NCBI RefSeq assembly: GCF_004353915.1 | Contig: NZ_SMRP01000004.1 | Location: forward strand, 124,001 to 188,000 | DNA length: 64,000 nt | Direction: 5' to 3' | Origin: Paraburkholderia silviterrae | GTDB taxonomy: Bacteria; Pseudomonadota; Gammaproteobacteria; Burkholderiales; Burkholderiaceae | In this document: positions 16,095-24,204 of the stretch, one piece after another | Numbering within the stretch: position 1 is the first letter of the stretch | How the letters are laid out: each line of letters starts with the position of its first letter | Translations under genes and position numbers: made by a program | Notes under the pieces: model-generated | Told to the model about the DNA's origin: nothing | Seen by the model: the letters and a program-made list of their open reading frames with translations, nothing else | Database searches by the model: none

Positions 16095-18164
16095 TCAGTT
16101 CCCGGAGACGGAGTACGCGTAAGTGTGCCCCGCCGTCGCAGTAGTGATCGTGATGCCGGTCTTGCTGATGGCGTAAGGAGGCACGCTCCCGGCTTTGTCG
16201 ACGACTGTTCCGTTGGCACTATTCGGGAAGCCCGCCCCGGGAAATGAAAGCGAGCAGGCCGTGCCGCCACTCCCAACAGTCACACTGCCTGACAGTGCAG
16301 TCGATCCTGCGGTAACGGTCGGACTTGTTCCGCAAGAACTAGCGATGGGCAGGTAGTTGAATCCGGTCGTGCTCGGGACGATAAAGAGCATCGAATGCGG
16401 ATCGGTGTATGCATAGTTTGTTTGAGCACCAGAATATATCGAGCTGTCACTCTGGTATGTCTGCCATACATACGACCCGACACGAACTGCAAACGGTCCT
16501 GCGGCAGACGTCTCGCGGTCGAAGATGAAGAAGTTGCTGACGCCAGACAGCCCGTTACCACTCGTGACCTGCGGCCCGTCGTTCAGACCATGCAAGTTCA
16601 GGGTGCCGATCTCGAGGAGCGCCTGGTTGTACAGACTCGCGACGTTACCCGTCAGGTTCGCAGAATCGTAGATTCGCGCCACATACCAACCTGTCGTCTT
16701 GATAGGCGGATAGTAGATGCTCAACGAACCAATGCGCCCGGTCGAATTCCGCCATTCAATCAAGCCCGAATAGTTATTTCGCAGCGTGATCTCTTCGAGG
16801 TGAAACGTCCCGGCACTCACCCCGGTAACACCGCAAAAGCGAATCGCATTCGCGACGGTCGCCCATTCAACGTTGATCTGGTTGAACGATGCCTCGGAGA
16901 TGTCTGTGTTCGATACAACCCCCGAGCTACTGCACTGTCCGAATACCGCCCCAGCATCCGCGCCGGCGGTGAACAGGTTGGAGCCATTGTTGTTCGAGAT
17001 GTACAGGTTCTCGAATACGGACCCGGTTTGTAACGGCCCGGCAATGTCGATTCCCCGGAACGAATACCCGTTGATTTCAAGGTTCATGACCTGCGCCGAG
17101 AATAGGCTGGTCATCGCCGATGACGGCGGGTTATAGATGCCGGTACCGGTGTAGCTGATGTACAGGTTTTCGATTCGGCCGCCGCGTTGCAATGCGAGTC
17201 CAGATGTTGGCGAATACGCCTGAACGCCTACGCGCTGGCCTTGCGTTTCCGCGCCGGTGATCAGCGCCGAATTGAATCCGATCCCGACATTTCCGATGCG
17301 AGCGGCCGCGCCCATTGTGACGACCGGGTCTGATGCGTTTGAATCGTAGTCAACGATCCGGGCAAGGTGCGCGCCGGCACCAGCCAGCGTCTGATTGCTC
17401 AAGTCAAGCGTTGCGCTTGTGCGATAGCACCCGTACGGCAACCAGACGGCGCCATAGGTATTCACAGAGCTCTGAATGACAGACGTGACATCTTGCGTCA
17501 ACGTGCACGCCTGCACATCCGAGATCTGCGCCGGCGTCATCGAGTTGAAGACGTTGTAGTAGCTGGTCGGGTTACCCCAGACCGGATCAGCGCTCGATCC
17601 CTGCGACTGGAGGAATTGGCCCGCCGCTCCAGCACCAGGCGACGACGAGATCGCGCCCGATCCTTGCCCGATGAGCGGCGCATGCGCAGTCTGTGACGTT
17701 GCGCCCATGCCGCCCTGCGCCACTGACAGAGCCGTCGTCAGGCCGGTCAGAGACGTAATATTGCCATTCGCGCCGGCCGAGGCGACCGTGCCGCAGGTAA
17801 AGCCACTGCCAGCCGTCCACTGTAGGGCGCTCGACGACGAACTGCAGCTCGGCATCGTGAATGCGATCGGCGACGCGGAAGACGACGTGGCGTTCGCAAG
17901 GACCGTATTAGCTGCCTGAGTTGCGAGGTCGGACGTTGTCACCAGTCCGGTTGCTGTCAGAGCGCCTGTGACCGTCATTGTCGGCACCGACAGCGGCCCA
18001 GTCAGCGTACCTCCAGCGAGCGGCAGATAGTGCGCAAACTGGCTGTTCAGTTGCGCGGCCGTCAGTACCTGCCCGGGGTTAAACTGGGCAAATGTTGGTG
18101 CCGCCGCCAATAGAGCGGGGACTGCGTAGAGAAGCCTTCTGAACCTTGATGCGGTCTGCCGCAT
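16095..18164 (-). CDS. Phage tail-spike-like beta-helix protein with export signal
   Basis: The 689-aa protein starts with a clear Sec signal (residues 1-26, cut after TFA). It continues QFNPGQVLTAAQLNSQF and the tail-fibre repeat LPLAGGTLTGPLSV near residue 47. From about 240 to 560 it is rich in short repeated turns with N-rich loops (YISNNNGSN, LRNNYSGLIEWRN), typical of right-handed beta-helix spikes that bind or cleave surface polysaccharide. AGGAG before ATG 18164 fixes the start. A signal peptide is unexpected on a virion tail protein assembled in the cytosol. It reads behind the hub-like gene after a gap of about 115 bp. Confidence 0.75.
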   Translation of the reverse strand: MRQTASRFRRLLYAVPALLAAAPTFAQFNPGQVLTAAQLNSQFAHYLPLAGGTLTGPLSVPTMTVTGALTATGLVTTSDLATQAANTVLANATSSSASPIAFTMPSCSSSSSALQWTAGSGFTCGTVASAGANGNITSLTGLTTALSVAQGGMGATSQTAHAPLIGQGSGAISSSPGAGAAGQFLQSQGSSADPVWGNPTSYYNVFNSMTPAQISDVQACTLTQDVTSVIQSSVNTYGAVWLPYGCYRTSATLDLSNQTLAGAGAHLARIVDYDSNASDPVVTMGAAARIGNVGIGFNSALITGAETQGQRVGVQAYSPTSGLALQRGGRIENLYISYTGTGIYNPPSSAMTSLFSAQVMNLEINGYSFRGIDIAGPLQTGSVFENLYISNNNGSNLFTAGADAGAVFGQCSSSGVVSNTDISEASFNQINVEWATVANAIRFCGVTGVSAGTFHLEEITLRNNYSGLIEWRNSTGRIGSLSIYYPPIKTTGWYVARIYDSANLTGNVASLYNQALLEIGTLNLHGLNDGPQVTSGNGLSGVSNFFIFDRETSAAGPFAVRVGSYVWQTYQSDSSIYSGAQTNYAYTDPHSMLFIVPSTTGFNYLPIASSCGTSPTVTAGSTALSGSVTVGSGGTACSLSFPGAGFPNSANGTVVDKAGSVPPYAISKTGITITTATAGHTYAYSVSGN

Positions 18165-18280
18165 AGATTCTCCTGTGTATGTGGGTGTGATACGACGAGT
18201 GCGTTTTCATGGCTTCCTTCCTTTGTTGGTTTAGATGTGTGTTCAAAGGGCACAAACTCTGTGCCTGATGCGTAATCGGC

Positions 18281-18484
18281 CTAAGCCGCTCTTCGTCGCT
18301 TCCGTTCTTCGATTGGCTCTTTCGGAGCAATCGTCCACTCGAGCTCCAGGCAACTCGCGACGATGCGATCAAACGCAATGACGGCGGCGCTGGTGCTGCG
18401 CGAGCCCAGAGGCCGCGTAGCGATCGCTGCAGGCCTTGCGTGGCAAGCAACGTTGGCGATCGCCGCGTGCGTCATATCGAACAT
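18281..18484 (-). CDS. Small phage protein, 67 aa
   Basis: GGAGG lies 5 bp before ATG 18484, and the gene begins 9 bp after the stop of the hub-like gene, so the two are cotranscribed. The product has an Ala-rich N-terminal half and a basic C-terminus (EERKRRRAA). One central segment (AVIAFDRIVASCLELEWTIAP) resembles the strand-helix pattern of short phage proteins. No family was recognised. It could be a chaperone or accessory factor for the tail genes around it. Confidence 0.6.
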   Translation of the reverse strand: MFDMTHAAIANVACHARPAAIATRPLGSRSTSAAVIAFDRIVASCLELEWTIAPKEPIEERKRRRAA

Positions 18485-18493
18485 GTGTGCCTC

Positions 18494-19477
18494 CTAGCCA
18501 TACGGGTTGATGACGCCCAACTTCGCCGGTGCCGGCGCGCTTACGCCACTCGCGGCATTTCGCAGCTCGATGCCGCCTGTCGCGTCCACCGCGAGGCAAA
18601 TCACCTCGGTGTAAAAATCGTTGCCGCGCGTGTCGCCCCAGATTTCCGACGTCATCACGTAGTAGTACCCATCGCCGTTGATCTTGTTTTGGCTTGCAAT
18701 CTTGTAGTTTTCAGGCTGCTGGCTGATCGACAACCCGAATTCGTACTTCTGGATGCTCGAGTTGTCGAGCTGGATCAGGCGACCGATCTTGATGCTCGGA
18801 TTGAGTAGCATCCGCACCTTGATGCCGTTCTGGATCTGCTCCGGCATACCGACCATGCCCGTTTGCGCGTTGATCACGGGGACGGCGCCGGGCACGTACG
18901 ACGTTTCGGGGACAATCTGCAGCTTGCCGTCTTGGATCGACCAGAGGCTCTGCGTCGACTTCGCGACGGTCGACAGGTGATCGCGCGCCATCCCAAAAAG
19001 CACCTTGCCGCGCGACAGTGGATTCGCCGGCAAGTCGGCAGCAACGTACCCGACGCTGACACCGTACGGAGCCATCGCGTCCGCGCATACCTTGATGATG
19101 TCCGCCTGAGTCGATCCCGCGGCGAGTGTCGTGTTCACGGTGGCGAAGTTGTACGCCATGTCGCCATCGGCAGCCGTGATGTCGAGATACGTGTCTGTCG
19201 GGTTCTCGCGTCCGCGGCGAACCTGGATAACATTGCCGTCGAAGACGATGCCAAAATTGCCCTCGTAGCCGGCCTGCAACACCACGCGTGTGAATTCCTT
19301 CTCGATGCGCTGCGCGGTGTTGTTGGACACGTTGTAGACCCGGATGCGCGCCGAGTTTGGCGTCTGCAGGTCGCCGCGCTGCACGTTGAAAACGATGCGT
19401 AGATCGGACAGGTCAAGCGCTGCGCCCGCGTCCTGCCCAATGATGAGAGAAATTTTCCTGCCGAATTGTTGAGACAT
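18494..19477 (-). CDS. Phage baseplate-hub-like protein, 327 aa
   Basis: The N-terminus (MSQQFGRKISLIIGQDAG..LDLSDLRIVFNVQRGD) and the block SARIRVYNVSNNTAQRIEKEFTRVVLQAGYEGNFGIVFDGNVIQVRRGRE match the hub-type proteins of Burkholderia and related phages. A C-terminal segment repeats that beta-rich pattern (GIKVRMLLNPSIKIGRLIQLDNSSIQ). Hub proteins link the tail tube to the spike. GAGG precedes ATG 19477. It lies 46 bp behind the fibre gene on the same strand. No other baseplate or tube genes are present, which is odd for a working tail. Confidence 0.7.
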   Translation of the reverse strand: MSQQFGRKISLIIGQDAGAALDLSDLRIVFNVQRGDLQTPNSARIRVYNVSNNTAQRIEKEFTRVVLQAGYEGNFGIVFDGNVIQVRRGRENPTDTYLDITAADGDMAYNFATVNTTLAAGSTQADIIKVCADAMAPYGVSVGYVAADLPANPLSRGKVLFGMARDHLSTVAKSTQSLWSIQDGKLQIVPETSYVPGAVPVINAQTGMVGMPEQIQNGIKVRMLLNPSIKIGRLIQLDNSSIQKYEFGLSISQQPENYKIASQNKINGDGYYYVMTSEIWGDTRGNDFYTEVICLAVDATGGIELRNAASGVSAPAPAKLGVINPYG

Positions 19478-19523
19478 CGGAAGTCCTCATACGGACGATG
19501 ACATGGGCGTATTGCCCCATGGA

Positions 19524-20456
19524 TCATCGGCTGCCAAATTCAAAAATCATTACCCACCCATCGCCGCCGTTCCCGCCGCCGACGAGAGGACTCAACGGAC
19601 CTTGTGCTGCGCCTCGTCCACCACCGCCAAGAATGCCCGCGATTCCTCCCGTACCCGGAGGCCCTTGAGTCGCAGCAATGCTATTACCGAGAGGCGAAGG
19701 ACCGCCGCCGCCGGCGACCAGACCAGCAGTTCCAGCGCTAACCTGTATCGCCATTCCGAACGTTCCAGCCCATCCCTGCGAGTTGCAAATGTTGCCGCCG
19801 GTTGCCACCGGCGCAAGCGATGTCCCGGTCGTCCACGGGATGCTCGTGCTTTGCAGGCCACTCGTCGATCCGCCGACGCCACCCGGGCAGGTAATCAACG
19901 AGCCAACGGAAGTTGTGCCGCCATTTCCACCGGCCGCGCCAGGAACGGTGAAGCCTCCAGCGCCAATCGTGATCGGGATCGGTGTCGCACTGGCTAGTTG
20001 ATAAAAGCCTTCGGCGTATGCTCCGGTAGAGCCACCGCTGGCGATCGCGTACTGGTTGGCGCCGGTGGCTGGAGTGCTGCCACCGGCGGCGCCAGCGCCC
20101 ATTGCACGCATATAGATCGACGAGTTGGGCGTGGCAGGTATGAAATTTACATTTCCGTGCGTCGCAAACATGTTGACGGTGAGGAGGCGTCCTTGAAATG
20201 CACTCTTCAGATTCGCCAACAGCGTCGTCGTTGTGCCGTCATCGATCGCCGGCTGTCCGGTTTCATCGACGATGAGCTGTGCAAGCACGGCCGACATGAT
20301 GCTCGCCTGACGCCATACCTTATTCACCGCAGCAGACTGCGCAGTGCCAGCCTGAAATCCGGAACTAACTGCCGCCAATGCAGCATAGTCAGATTGGGCA
20401 AGCACGTTCGCCCCCGGGCCAGCAGCGAAAGCGAGAAAATCATTTTCAACGGTCAT
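19524..20456 (-). CDS. Phage tail-fibre-like protein with glycine-rich tip, 310 aa
   Basis: The N-terminal 100 residues (MTVENDFLAFAAGPGANVLAQSDY.., VNKVWRQASIMSAVLAQLIVDETG, DDGTTTTLLANLKSAFQ) are the conserved attachment domain seen in Burkholderia prophage fibres. The C-terminal two thirds are glycine-rich (AGGFTVPGAAGGNGGT, LVAGGGGPSPLG, ILGGGGRGAAQG), like polyglycine tip adhesins that contact the host receptor. The start codon overlaps the end of the 42-aa gene. The product is expected at the tail tip and should decide host range. Confidence 0.8.
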   Translation of the reverse strand: MTVENDFLAFAAGPGANVLAQSDYAALAAVSSGFQAGTAQSAAVNKVWRQASIMSAVLAQLIVDETGQPAIDDGTTTTLLANLKSAFQGRLLTVNMFATHGNVNFIPATPNSSIYMRAMGAGAAGGSTPATGANQYAIASGGSTGAYAEGFYQLASATPIPITIGAGGFTVPGAAGGNGGTTSVGSLITCPGGVGGSTSGLQSTSIPWTTGTSLAPVATGGNICNSQGWAGTFGMAIQVSAGTAGLVAGGGGPSPLGNSIAATQGPPGTGGIAGILGGGGRGAAQGPLSPLVGGGNGGDGWVMIFEFGSR

Positions 20457-20574
20457 TACCGCCCTCCGTTTCTTCGCCTACTTCGCGAGCCATCACGCCT
20501 TCATCCATGCCAGCGCCAGGCTCATCGAGCGCAAACGGCACCAACTCTTTTTCTTCGATTTCGCTTCCCTGCAT
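20446..20574 (-). CDS. Acidic 42-aa phage protein
   Basis: GGAG precedes ATG 20574 and the frame (MQGSEIEEKELVPF...) overlaps the start of the tail-fibre gene by 11 bp, a sign of translational coupling. The product is very acidic (many Glu, few Lys/Arg) with no hydrophobic segment. Its size, place and charge fit a small accessory or assembly protein. No family was recognised. Confidence 0.55.
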   Translation of the reverse strand: MQGSEIEEKELVPFALDEPGAGMDEGVMAREVGEETEGGNDR

Positions 20575-20669
20575 GTAGGAGGCTCCTAAGTACAAGATGG
20601 AATAGAGATTTGCCTACACTGGAGGGAGCGGTGTCTATACGCCACCTCCGTATCGGCCGTTCGCGTCTC

Positions 20670-20966
20670 CTAGTGAACTCTCCACGATCTGCCATTACAG
20701 AGAGCTAGGATCACAGACGACGCGCCACCGACGAGGGGCCCGTTGTAGGTCGGGGACTTCGCGTCGGACACTACGACCAGCAGTCCAACCCGCGAGGGAT
20801 CGCACACGGGAAGCGCAGCGACCGTCGTCGTCGCGTCAGAGCGGACATTGGCATTCGCCTGCGAGATTGGCGCCAAGGGCTCAGACGCGCCATTGGCGAA
20901 CGACGCGCTACAGCCGAGCAGGACGGCTGCTGCGCAGAAAAGTCCGATAAGTTGCTTGGTTCGCAT
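20670..20966 (-). CDS. Exported phage-region protein, 98 aa
   Basis: The N-terminus MRTKQLIGLFCAAAVLLGCSASFA reads as a lipoprotein-type signal with Cys at residue 19. The C-terminal half (VGLLVVVSDAKSPTYNGPLVGGASSVILALCNGRSWRVH) is the short beta domain often found near tail-fibre genes of prophages. GAGG precedes ATG 20966. It lies upstream of the 42-aa gene on the same strand. Being exported, it may alter the host surface, for example in superinfection exclusion; that is a guess. Confidence 0.65.
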   Translation of the reverse strand: MRTKQLIGLFCAAAVLLGCSASFANGASEPLAPISQANANVRSDATTTVAALPVCDPSRVGLLVVVSDAKSPTYNGPLVGGASSVILALCNGRSWRVH

Positions 20967-21182
20967 AAAGCCTCTATACAGTTGCTGGCTAGCTACCAGC
21001 GAGGACGTGTGTCGCTACGCCGGAAGAAAGCGGGAACTCCCGCCTCCTTCCGGCCAGCGGCCGGCCGCGCCCATTCCAGGGCCGCCGACAGTCGGGGTTT
21101 TGTAGAGCCGCGGCACTCGCCGACTAATCCGCGCCGAGCAAAAAGCCCAAACAGCTCGGCAATGGCTCCGCATGGCAACTGG

Positions 21183-21440
21183 TTACGCCTTGTGCTTCGC
21201 CCAGAAGCGGCGATGGCGCTCGTTGATGTCGTCCGCGCGTGAGGTGCTATCGGCCGTTTGCGTGGCCTCGCCAGCGCCAGCGCCGGCGTCCAGCACGGAC
21301 TGTTGAGCCCAGAACTTGCGGTTCCGCTCGTTGATGTCTTGCCGGGCCCGGGGGGCTGTCATTTGCGGCTTGGCGTCCTTCGAGCGCGCGGGCTTGAACA
21401 CACTTCGATCGATCGTGCGGCAGCGGATTCGGCGCGTCAT
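21183..21440 (-). CDS. Hypothetical protein with duplicated DINER..FWA motif, 85 aa
   Basis: The sequence carries the same motif twice: DINERNRKFWAQ near residue 35 and DINERHRRFWAKH at the C-terminus, separated by an Ala/Gly-rich linker. The N-terminus is basic. ATG 21440 overlaps the stop of the preceding gene (ATGA), so it is translationally coupled. The duplicated aromatic-basic motif suggests a short peptide that docks onto a partner protein or DNA. No known function. Confidence 0.65.
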   Translation of the reverse strand: MTRRIRCRTIDRSVFKPARSKDAKPQMTAPRARQDINERNRKFWAQQSVLDAGAGAGEATQTADSTSRADDINERHRRFWAKHKA

Positions 21441-22312
21441 GCGATCACCTTCTCGGGTTGATCAGCGAACGCAGCGTCCGCGTTCTGCAAGAGCGCCTTG
21501 CGATAGTTGGCAAGCTGCCCGACGTAACGGGCCCCTGCGTTCGGCGGCAGCTCCGGCGGCTGCAGTACTGCCAGCGCGTCCACGCCGGGCGGAAAGCCGA
21601 CGTAGCGCGCGCCGTCGATGGTCAGCTTCAACGGCACGATCTTCTGCCAGAGCTGTTTCAGTTCCGCGAGCATGTATTGAAGGTCAGCATGAATCAGCGC
21701 ATCGACACTTCGCTCAACGGCCTGTTCAGCAGTAGCAAGCGCGTCTTCCGCTGCTGATACTTCAGAATTGAGTAGAGCTGCGGCCTTTCTTGCTGCATCA
21801 CAGCGAGCCTCGGCATCGAGTAACGCGTGGCGCCCGGTCCGCAAGTTGGGCTCAAGCGATGCGGATGCGCCAGCCTTAAATCGTGTCGCGAGCGTTGCAC
21901 CAGCGGCAGCCACCTCGGCTTCGTCGGCGGCACGCAGGCGCACCACTTCGGCAAGGCAATCGGAGTAGTGCGCTTTCCCACGTTTCGCCGCATCGGCGGC
22001 AAGATCGAGCACGTCACGCGCTTCCGAGCGTCGCGCAAAGCACTCACGAAGATGGTCTCGCTCAGCACCATCTGCAATCACTGGCAGTCCGATAGCGCGG
22101 TTCTCGACATGCGTGGGGAACGTTTGAAAGTGCACGCGAACCGGTGGAACGTCGGTAATCGGCTCGTTCGGTTTGATCAGCAGAGTAACGCCGCCGCCAC
22201 TTCCCGCATACTTTGCGAGCCATTCATCCCGCAGTGCCTGCGCGCCGCCATAGGTGAGCCCGCGCGAGATAACGTCACCGTCACTGTCGACCAACATGAA
22301 CAGGTCGCTCAT
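21437..22312 (-). CDS. Phage hypothetical protein with coiled coil, 291 aa
   Basis: The N-terminal domain (MSDLFMLVDSDGDVISRGLTYGGAQALRDEWLAKY) and C-terminal domain (LKLTIDGARYVGFPPGVDALAVLQPPELPP) flank a long Ala/Glu/Arg-rich helical region at about 100-200 that should form a coiled coil. ATG 22312 shares one base with the upstream stop (TGATG). It belongs to the four-gene overlapping run from 22858 to 21183. I do not recognise the family; a structural or scaffolding role is possible but unproven. Confidence 0.65.
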   Translation of the reverse strand: MSDLFMLVDSDGDVISRGLTYGGAQALRDEWLAKYAGSGGGVTLLIKPNEPITDVPPVRVHFQTFPTHVENRAIGLPVIADGAERDHLRECFARRSEARDVLDLAADAAKRGKAHYSDCLAEVVRLRAADEAEVAAAGATLATRFKAGASASLEPNLRTGRHALLDAEARCDAARKAAALLNSEVSAAEDALATAEQAVERSVDALIHADLQYMLAELKQLWQKIVPLKLTIDGARYVGFPPGVDALAVLQPPELPPNAGARYVGQLANYRKALLQNADAAFADQPEKVIA

Positions 22313-22560
22313 CACGCGCCTCCAGATTGGTCGTCCAACGGTGGCGGGAACAGTTGGTCGGCCGGCACTTCTTGGAACGTGAAGCGCACGCTCGGATTGA
22401 TCATGTGATGCATGAGTTGCACGAAATGCCAGACGGCGTTGTGAGGCAGAAAATTGACGACGATGCGGCCGTCCGGCGCAACGAGCTGGTAAAGCTTGCC
22501 CTGCACGCCTGGCAGGAAGTAGTCAGCAGGGAGATTCGGATTGTTCGGGTTAGCGGGCAT
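22312..22560 (-). CDS. Phage hypothetical protein, 82 aa
   Basis: The protein is Pro/Asn-rich at the start (MPANPNNPNLPADYFLPGVQGKLYQLVAPDGRIVVNFLPHNAVWHFVQLMHH) with one predicted beta hairpin and a helix. It is coupled on both sides: it overlaps the upstream HTH gene by 11 bp and its stop touches the next ATG. This fits small proteins of unknown role in phage replication or takeover modules. Function not assigned. Confidence 0.6.
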   Translation of the reverse strand: MPANPNNPNLPADYFLPGVQGKLYQLVAPDGRIVVNFLPHNAVWHFVQLMHHMINPSVRFTFQEVPADQLFPPPLDDQSGGA

Positions 22561-22858
22561 CGGGGGTACTCAGATGGGGTTGCAGGCACAAGCGGGCCGG
22601 CTCGAACTTGAGCTCGTACATCGCGACGCGGGGATGTGAGAAGCCATCGCCATCGACCGTCGTGACCCGGGTCGATTTGATGTCGCAGCCGAGCGCGATC
22701 AGTTCCTTGATTCGCTGCGCGGGGTGGCTGACGCCTTGTCGGCGGAATTCGTAAGTACTGCGCGGTTGGCGGCGCAGCATCGCGAGCATCTTGAGGCGTT
22801 GCGCCTGGACGCTGTTATCCGAGCGCTTGGCGCGCCCGTTTGCAGAGGGGGAAGACAT
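22550..22858 (-). CDS. Helix-turn-helix phage protein, 102 aa
   Basis: The segment MLAMLRRQPRSTYEFRRQGVSHPAQRIKELIALGCDI (about residues 24-60) matches the small winged-helix domain common in phages, where it binds DNA next to replication genes. The C-terminus has a beta hairpin (TRVTTVDGDGFSHPRVAMYELK). It heads the four-gene overlapping operon. The ribosome binding site is weak. It may regulate or help replication. Confidence 0.65.
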   Translation of the reverse strand: MSSPSANGRAKRSDNSVQAQRLKMLAMLRRQPRSTYEFRRQGVSHPAQRIKELIALGCDIKSTRVTTVDGDGFSHPRVAMYELKFEPARLCLQPHLSTPDAR

Positions 22859-22930
22859 TCGGAGATCACTCCGTTCGATTGGTACGAACGAAGTGTCTCA
22901 ACCTAGATTCACGGGTTCGCTAACCCGTGA

Positions 22931-23410
22931 TTAAGGAGGCGCTATCCCGTGATTTTCGAGCAGCTTTCTCTCCTTCGACGCGGCGTTCCCGAAGGTACGA
23001 AAACTCATGTTTTGGCCGGCTCGCGGGCCTTCGATGTAGCGTCCTTGGCGGTTGTCGAAGAACGCCCAACCACGCGGCGGCTTCTGTGCTACGAGCGTCC
23101 AGAGCGTCTCGGTCGACGCGCTGGGATCACGCTTGAGCTCGCGCCTGATTGCCAGGCGGACAGGGCCCACGGTGTTCCGTTTGCGGCCCTGCAGAAACTT
23201 CTCGCCAATCTCTCCGACGTGCTGCAGATAGGCGGCGACCACGGCTTCCTCGAAGCCGATCGCGAAGCCGCCCAAGATCCGCGCACGAGCTTCGTCACGG
23301 CTGATCATCTGCATAGCGCGCCGCACGATCGCCGGCTGCGCAACGGCCCTGCGGAACTGCTCGTTACGAGCCGCCCAGAATTCCTGTAAGTACGCGTTGT
23401 CGATCTTCAT
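22931..23410 (-). CDS. Phage hypothetical protein, 159 aa
   Basis: AAAGGTG precedes ATG 23410. The protein is mostly helical with many Arg/Ala residues (NEQFRRAVAQPAIVRRAMQMISRDEARARILGGFAIGFEEA) and a C-terminal FFDNRQGRYIEGPRAGQNMSF block. Its promoter region contains a perfect 29-bp inverted repeat (23438-23466), shared with the divergent 61-aa gene, so it is probably repressed by a dimeric regulator. No family was recognised. Confidence 0.6.
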   Translation of the reverse strand: MKIDNAYLQEFWAARNEQFRRAVAQPAIVRRAMQMISRDEARARILGGFAIGFEEAVVAAYLQHVGEIGEKFLQGRKRNTVGPVRLAIRRELKRDPSASTETLWTLVAQKPPRGWAFFDNRQGRYIEGPRAGQNMSFRTFGNAASKERKLLENHGIAPP

Positions 23411-23437
23411 GTTTCACCTTTCGCTATCGCGTTAGTG

Positions 23438-23466
23438 GCATAGTTATTGTGATTCAATAACTATGC
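23438..23466. promoter_or_regulatory. Perfect 12-5-12 operator
   Basis: GCATAGTTATTG (23438-23449) and CAATAACTATGC (23455-23466) are exact inverted arms around TGATT. The core TTGTGATTCA recurs 35 bp downstream at 23482-23491. It lies between two divergent genes and should bind a dimeric repressor, perhaps the ribbon-helix-helix-like product of the 61-aa gene. Confidence 0.8.
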
Positions 23467-23513
23467 GCGTGCAAGAAGTTTTTGTGATTCAGTTTCTTGA
23501 GTAGAATGGGGGT

Positions 23514-23699
23514 ATGGAAAAGACAAAACACCCCGGCGGCCGCCCTCGACTCCCAGACGAGCAGCGGCTAATCCAGCGCTCAATACGGCTCTCTGCGGAG
23601 CAGTGGGCGAAGATTGATGAATGCGGGCTCGAGTGGCTGCGCCAACTCATCCAGCGAGCGAAGCCGCCTCGTGAAACGGCGCCGCGATCGGACGATTGA
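23514..23699 (+). CDS. Small ribbon-helix-helix-like protein, 61 aa
   Basis: HPGGRPRLPDEQRLIQRSIRLSAEQWAKIDECGLEWLRQLIQRAK fits the ribbon-helix-helix pattern: a basic GRPR arm, a strand (RSIRLS) and two helices. GGGGG precedes ATG 23514, and TAGAAT (23502-23507) could be a -10 so close that the transcript would be nearly leaderless. Being divergent from the 159-aa gene over a perfect operator, it is a good candidate for that operator's repressor. Confidence 0.65.
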   Translation: MEKTKHPGGRPRLPDEQRLIQRSIRLSAEQWAKIDECGLEWLRQLIQRAKPPRETAPRSDD

Positions 23700-23739
23700 C
23701 CTCCGGAACGAAGCGGGCGTTGATGCCCGCTCCCCCCCA

Positions 23740-24204
23740 CTACGGACGCGCCCTTGCTATGCGATCGATGGCGCCACGCACGGCGAGCTCGGCGCGCCTC
23801 TCCTGCAGCCTGCTGGCAAAGTGGCCTAGGTCAGATGCCAGTGCCGAGAGCGGGCCGCGCATGGCGCGCGTGAATACATCCTTCAGGCTGTGCTCTGGCC
23901 AGCGCTCCAAATCAGCCAGCGCTACGATCGTTTCCGCCAGATCGCGACGCATCCGATGCACGTCGCTGGCTTGCATGTACGGCGCCCACGGCAGGTAATG
24001 GGCTCCGCTCTCGTCGTCGATCAACGTACCGATGCAGTCGTCGGGCAAGGTCGCCCAATCGTTCGCGACGTCACGGATTTGCGGAATTGGGTCATGCGAA
24101 CTCCCGACAAAACCGACGGAATTACCGTTCATGAGTTTTGGCAGTTTTGTCGGTGAGGTGGTATGGATATTTTCAGATTTCAACATCGCGAGATATTTGC
24201 TCAT
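23740..24204 (-). CDS. Phage replication-module hypothetical protein, 154 aa
   Basis: ATG 24204 overlaps the stop of the DUF3987 gene by 4 bp. The N-terminal segment (KYLAMLKSENIH..SPTKLPKLMNGNSVGFVGSSHD) is encoded by DNA carrying the element's GACAAAACC repeats, including a 10-bp inverted pair. The C-terminal half (MRRDLAETIVALADLERWPEHSLKDVFTRAMRGPLSALASDLGHFASRLQERRAE) is helical. Short proteins with this kind of tail follow replication genes in many integrative elements; their role is unknown. Confidence 0.65.
   Translation of the reverse strand: MSKYLAMLKSENIHTTSPTKLPKLMNGNSVGFVGSSHDPIPQIRDVANDWATLPDDCIGTLIDDESGAHYLPWAPYMQASDVHRMRRDLAETIVALADLERWPEHSLKDVFTRAMRGPLSALASDLGHFASRLQERRAELAVRGAIDRIARARP

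Noticed and set aside
18079..18210. 43-codon frame with a good AAGGAAGG site overlapping the spike gene start
   Set aside because: It overlaps the spike signal peptide in another frame and has no known motif; it may be a leader peptide but the evidence is too thin.
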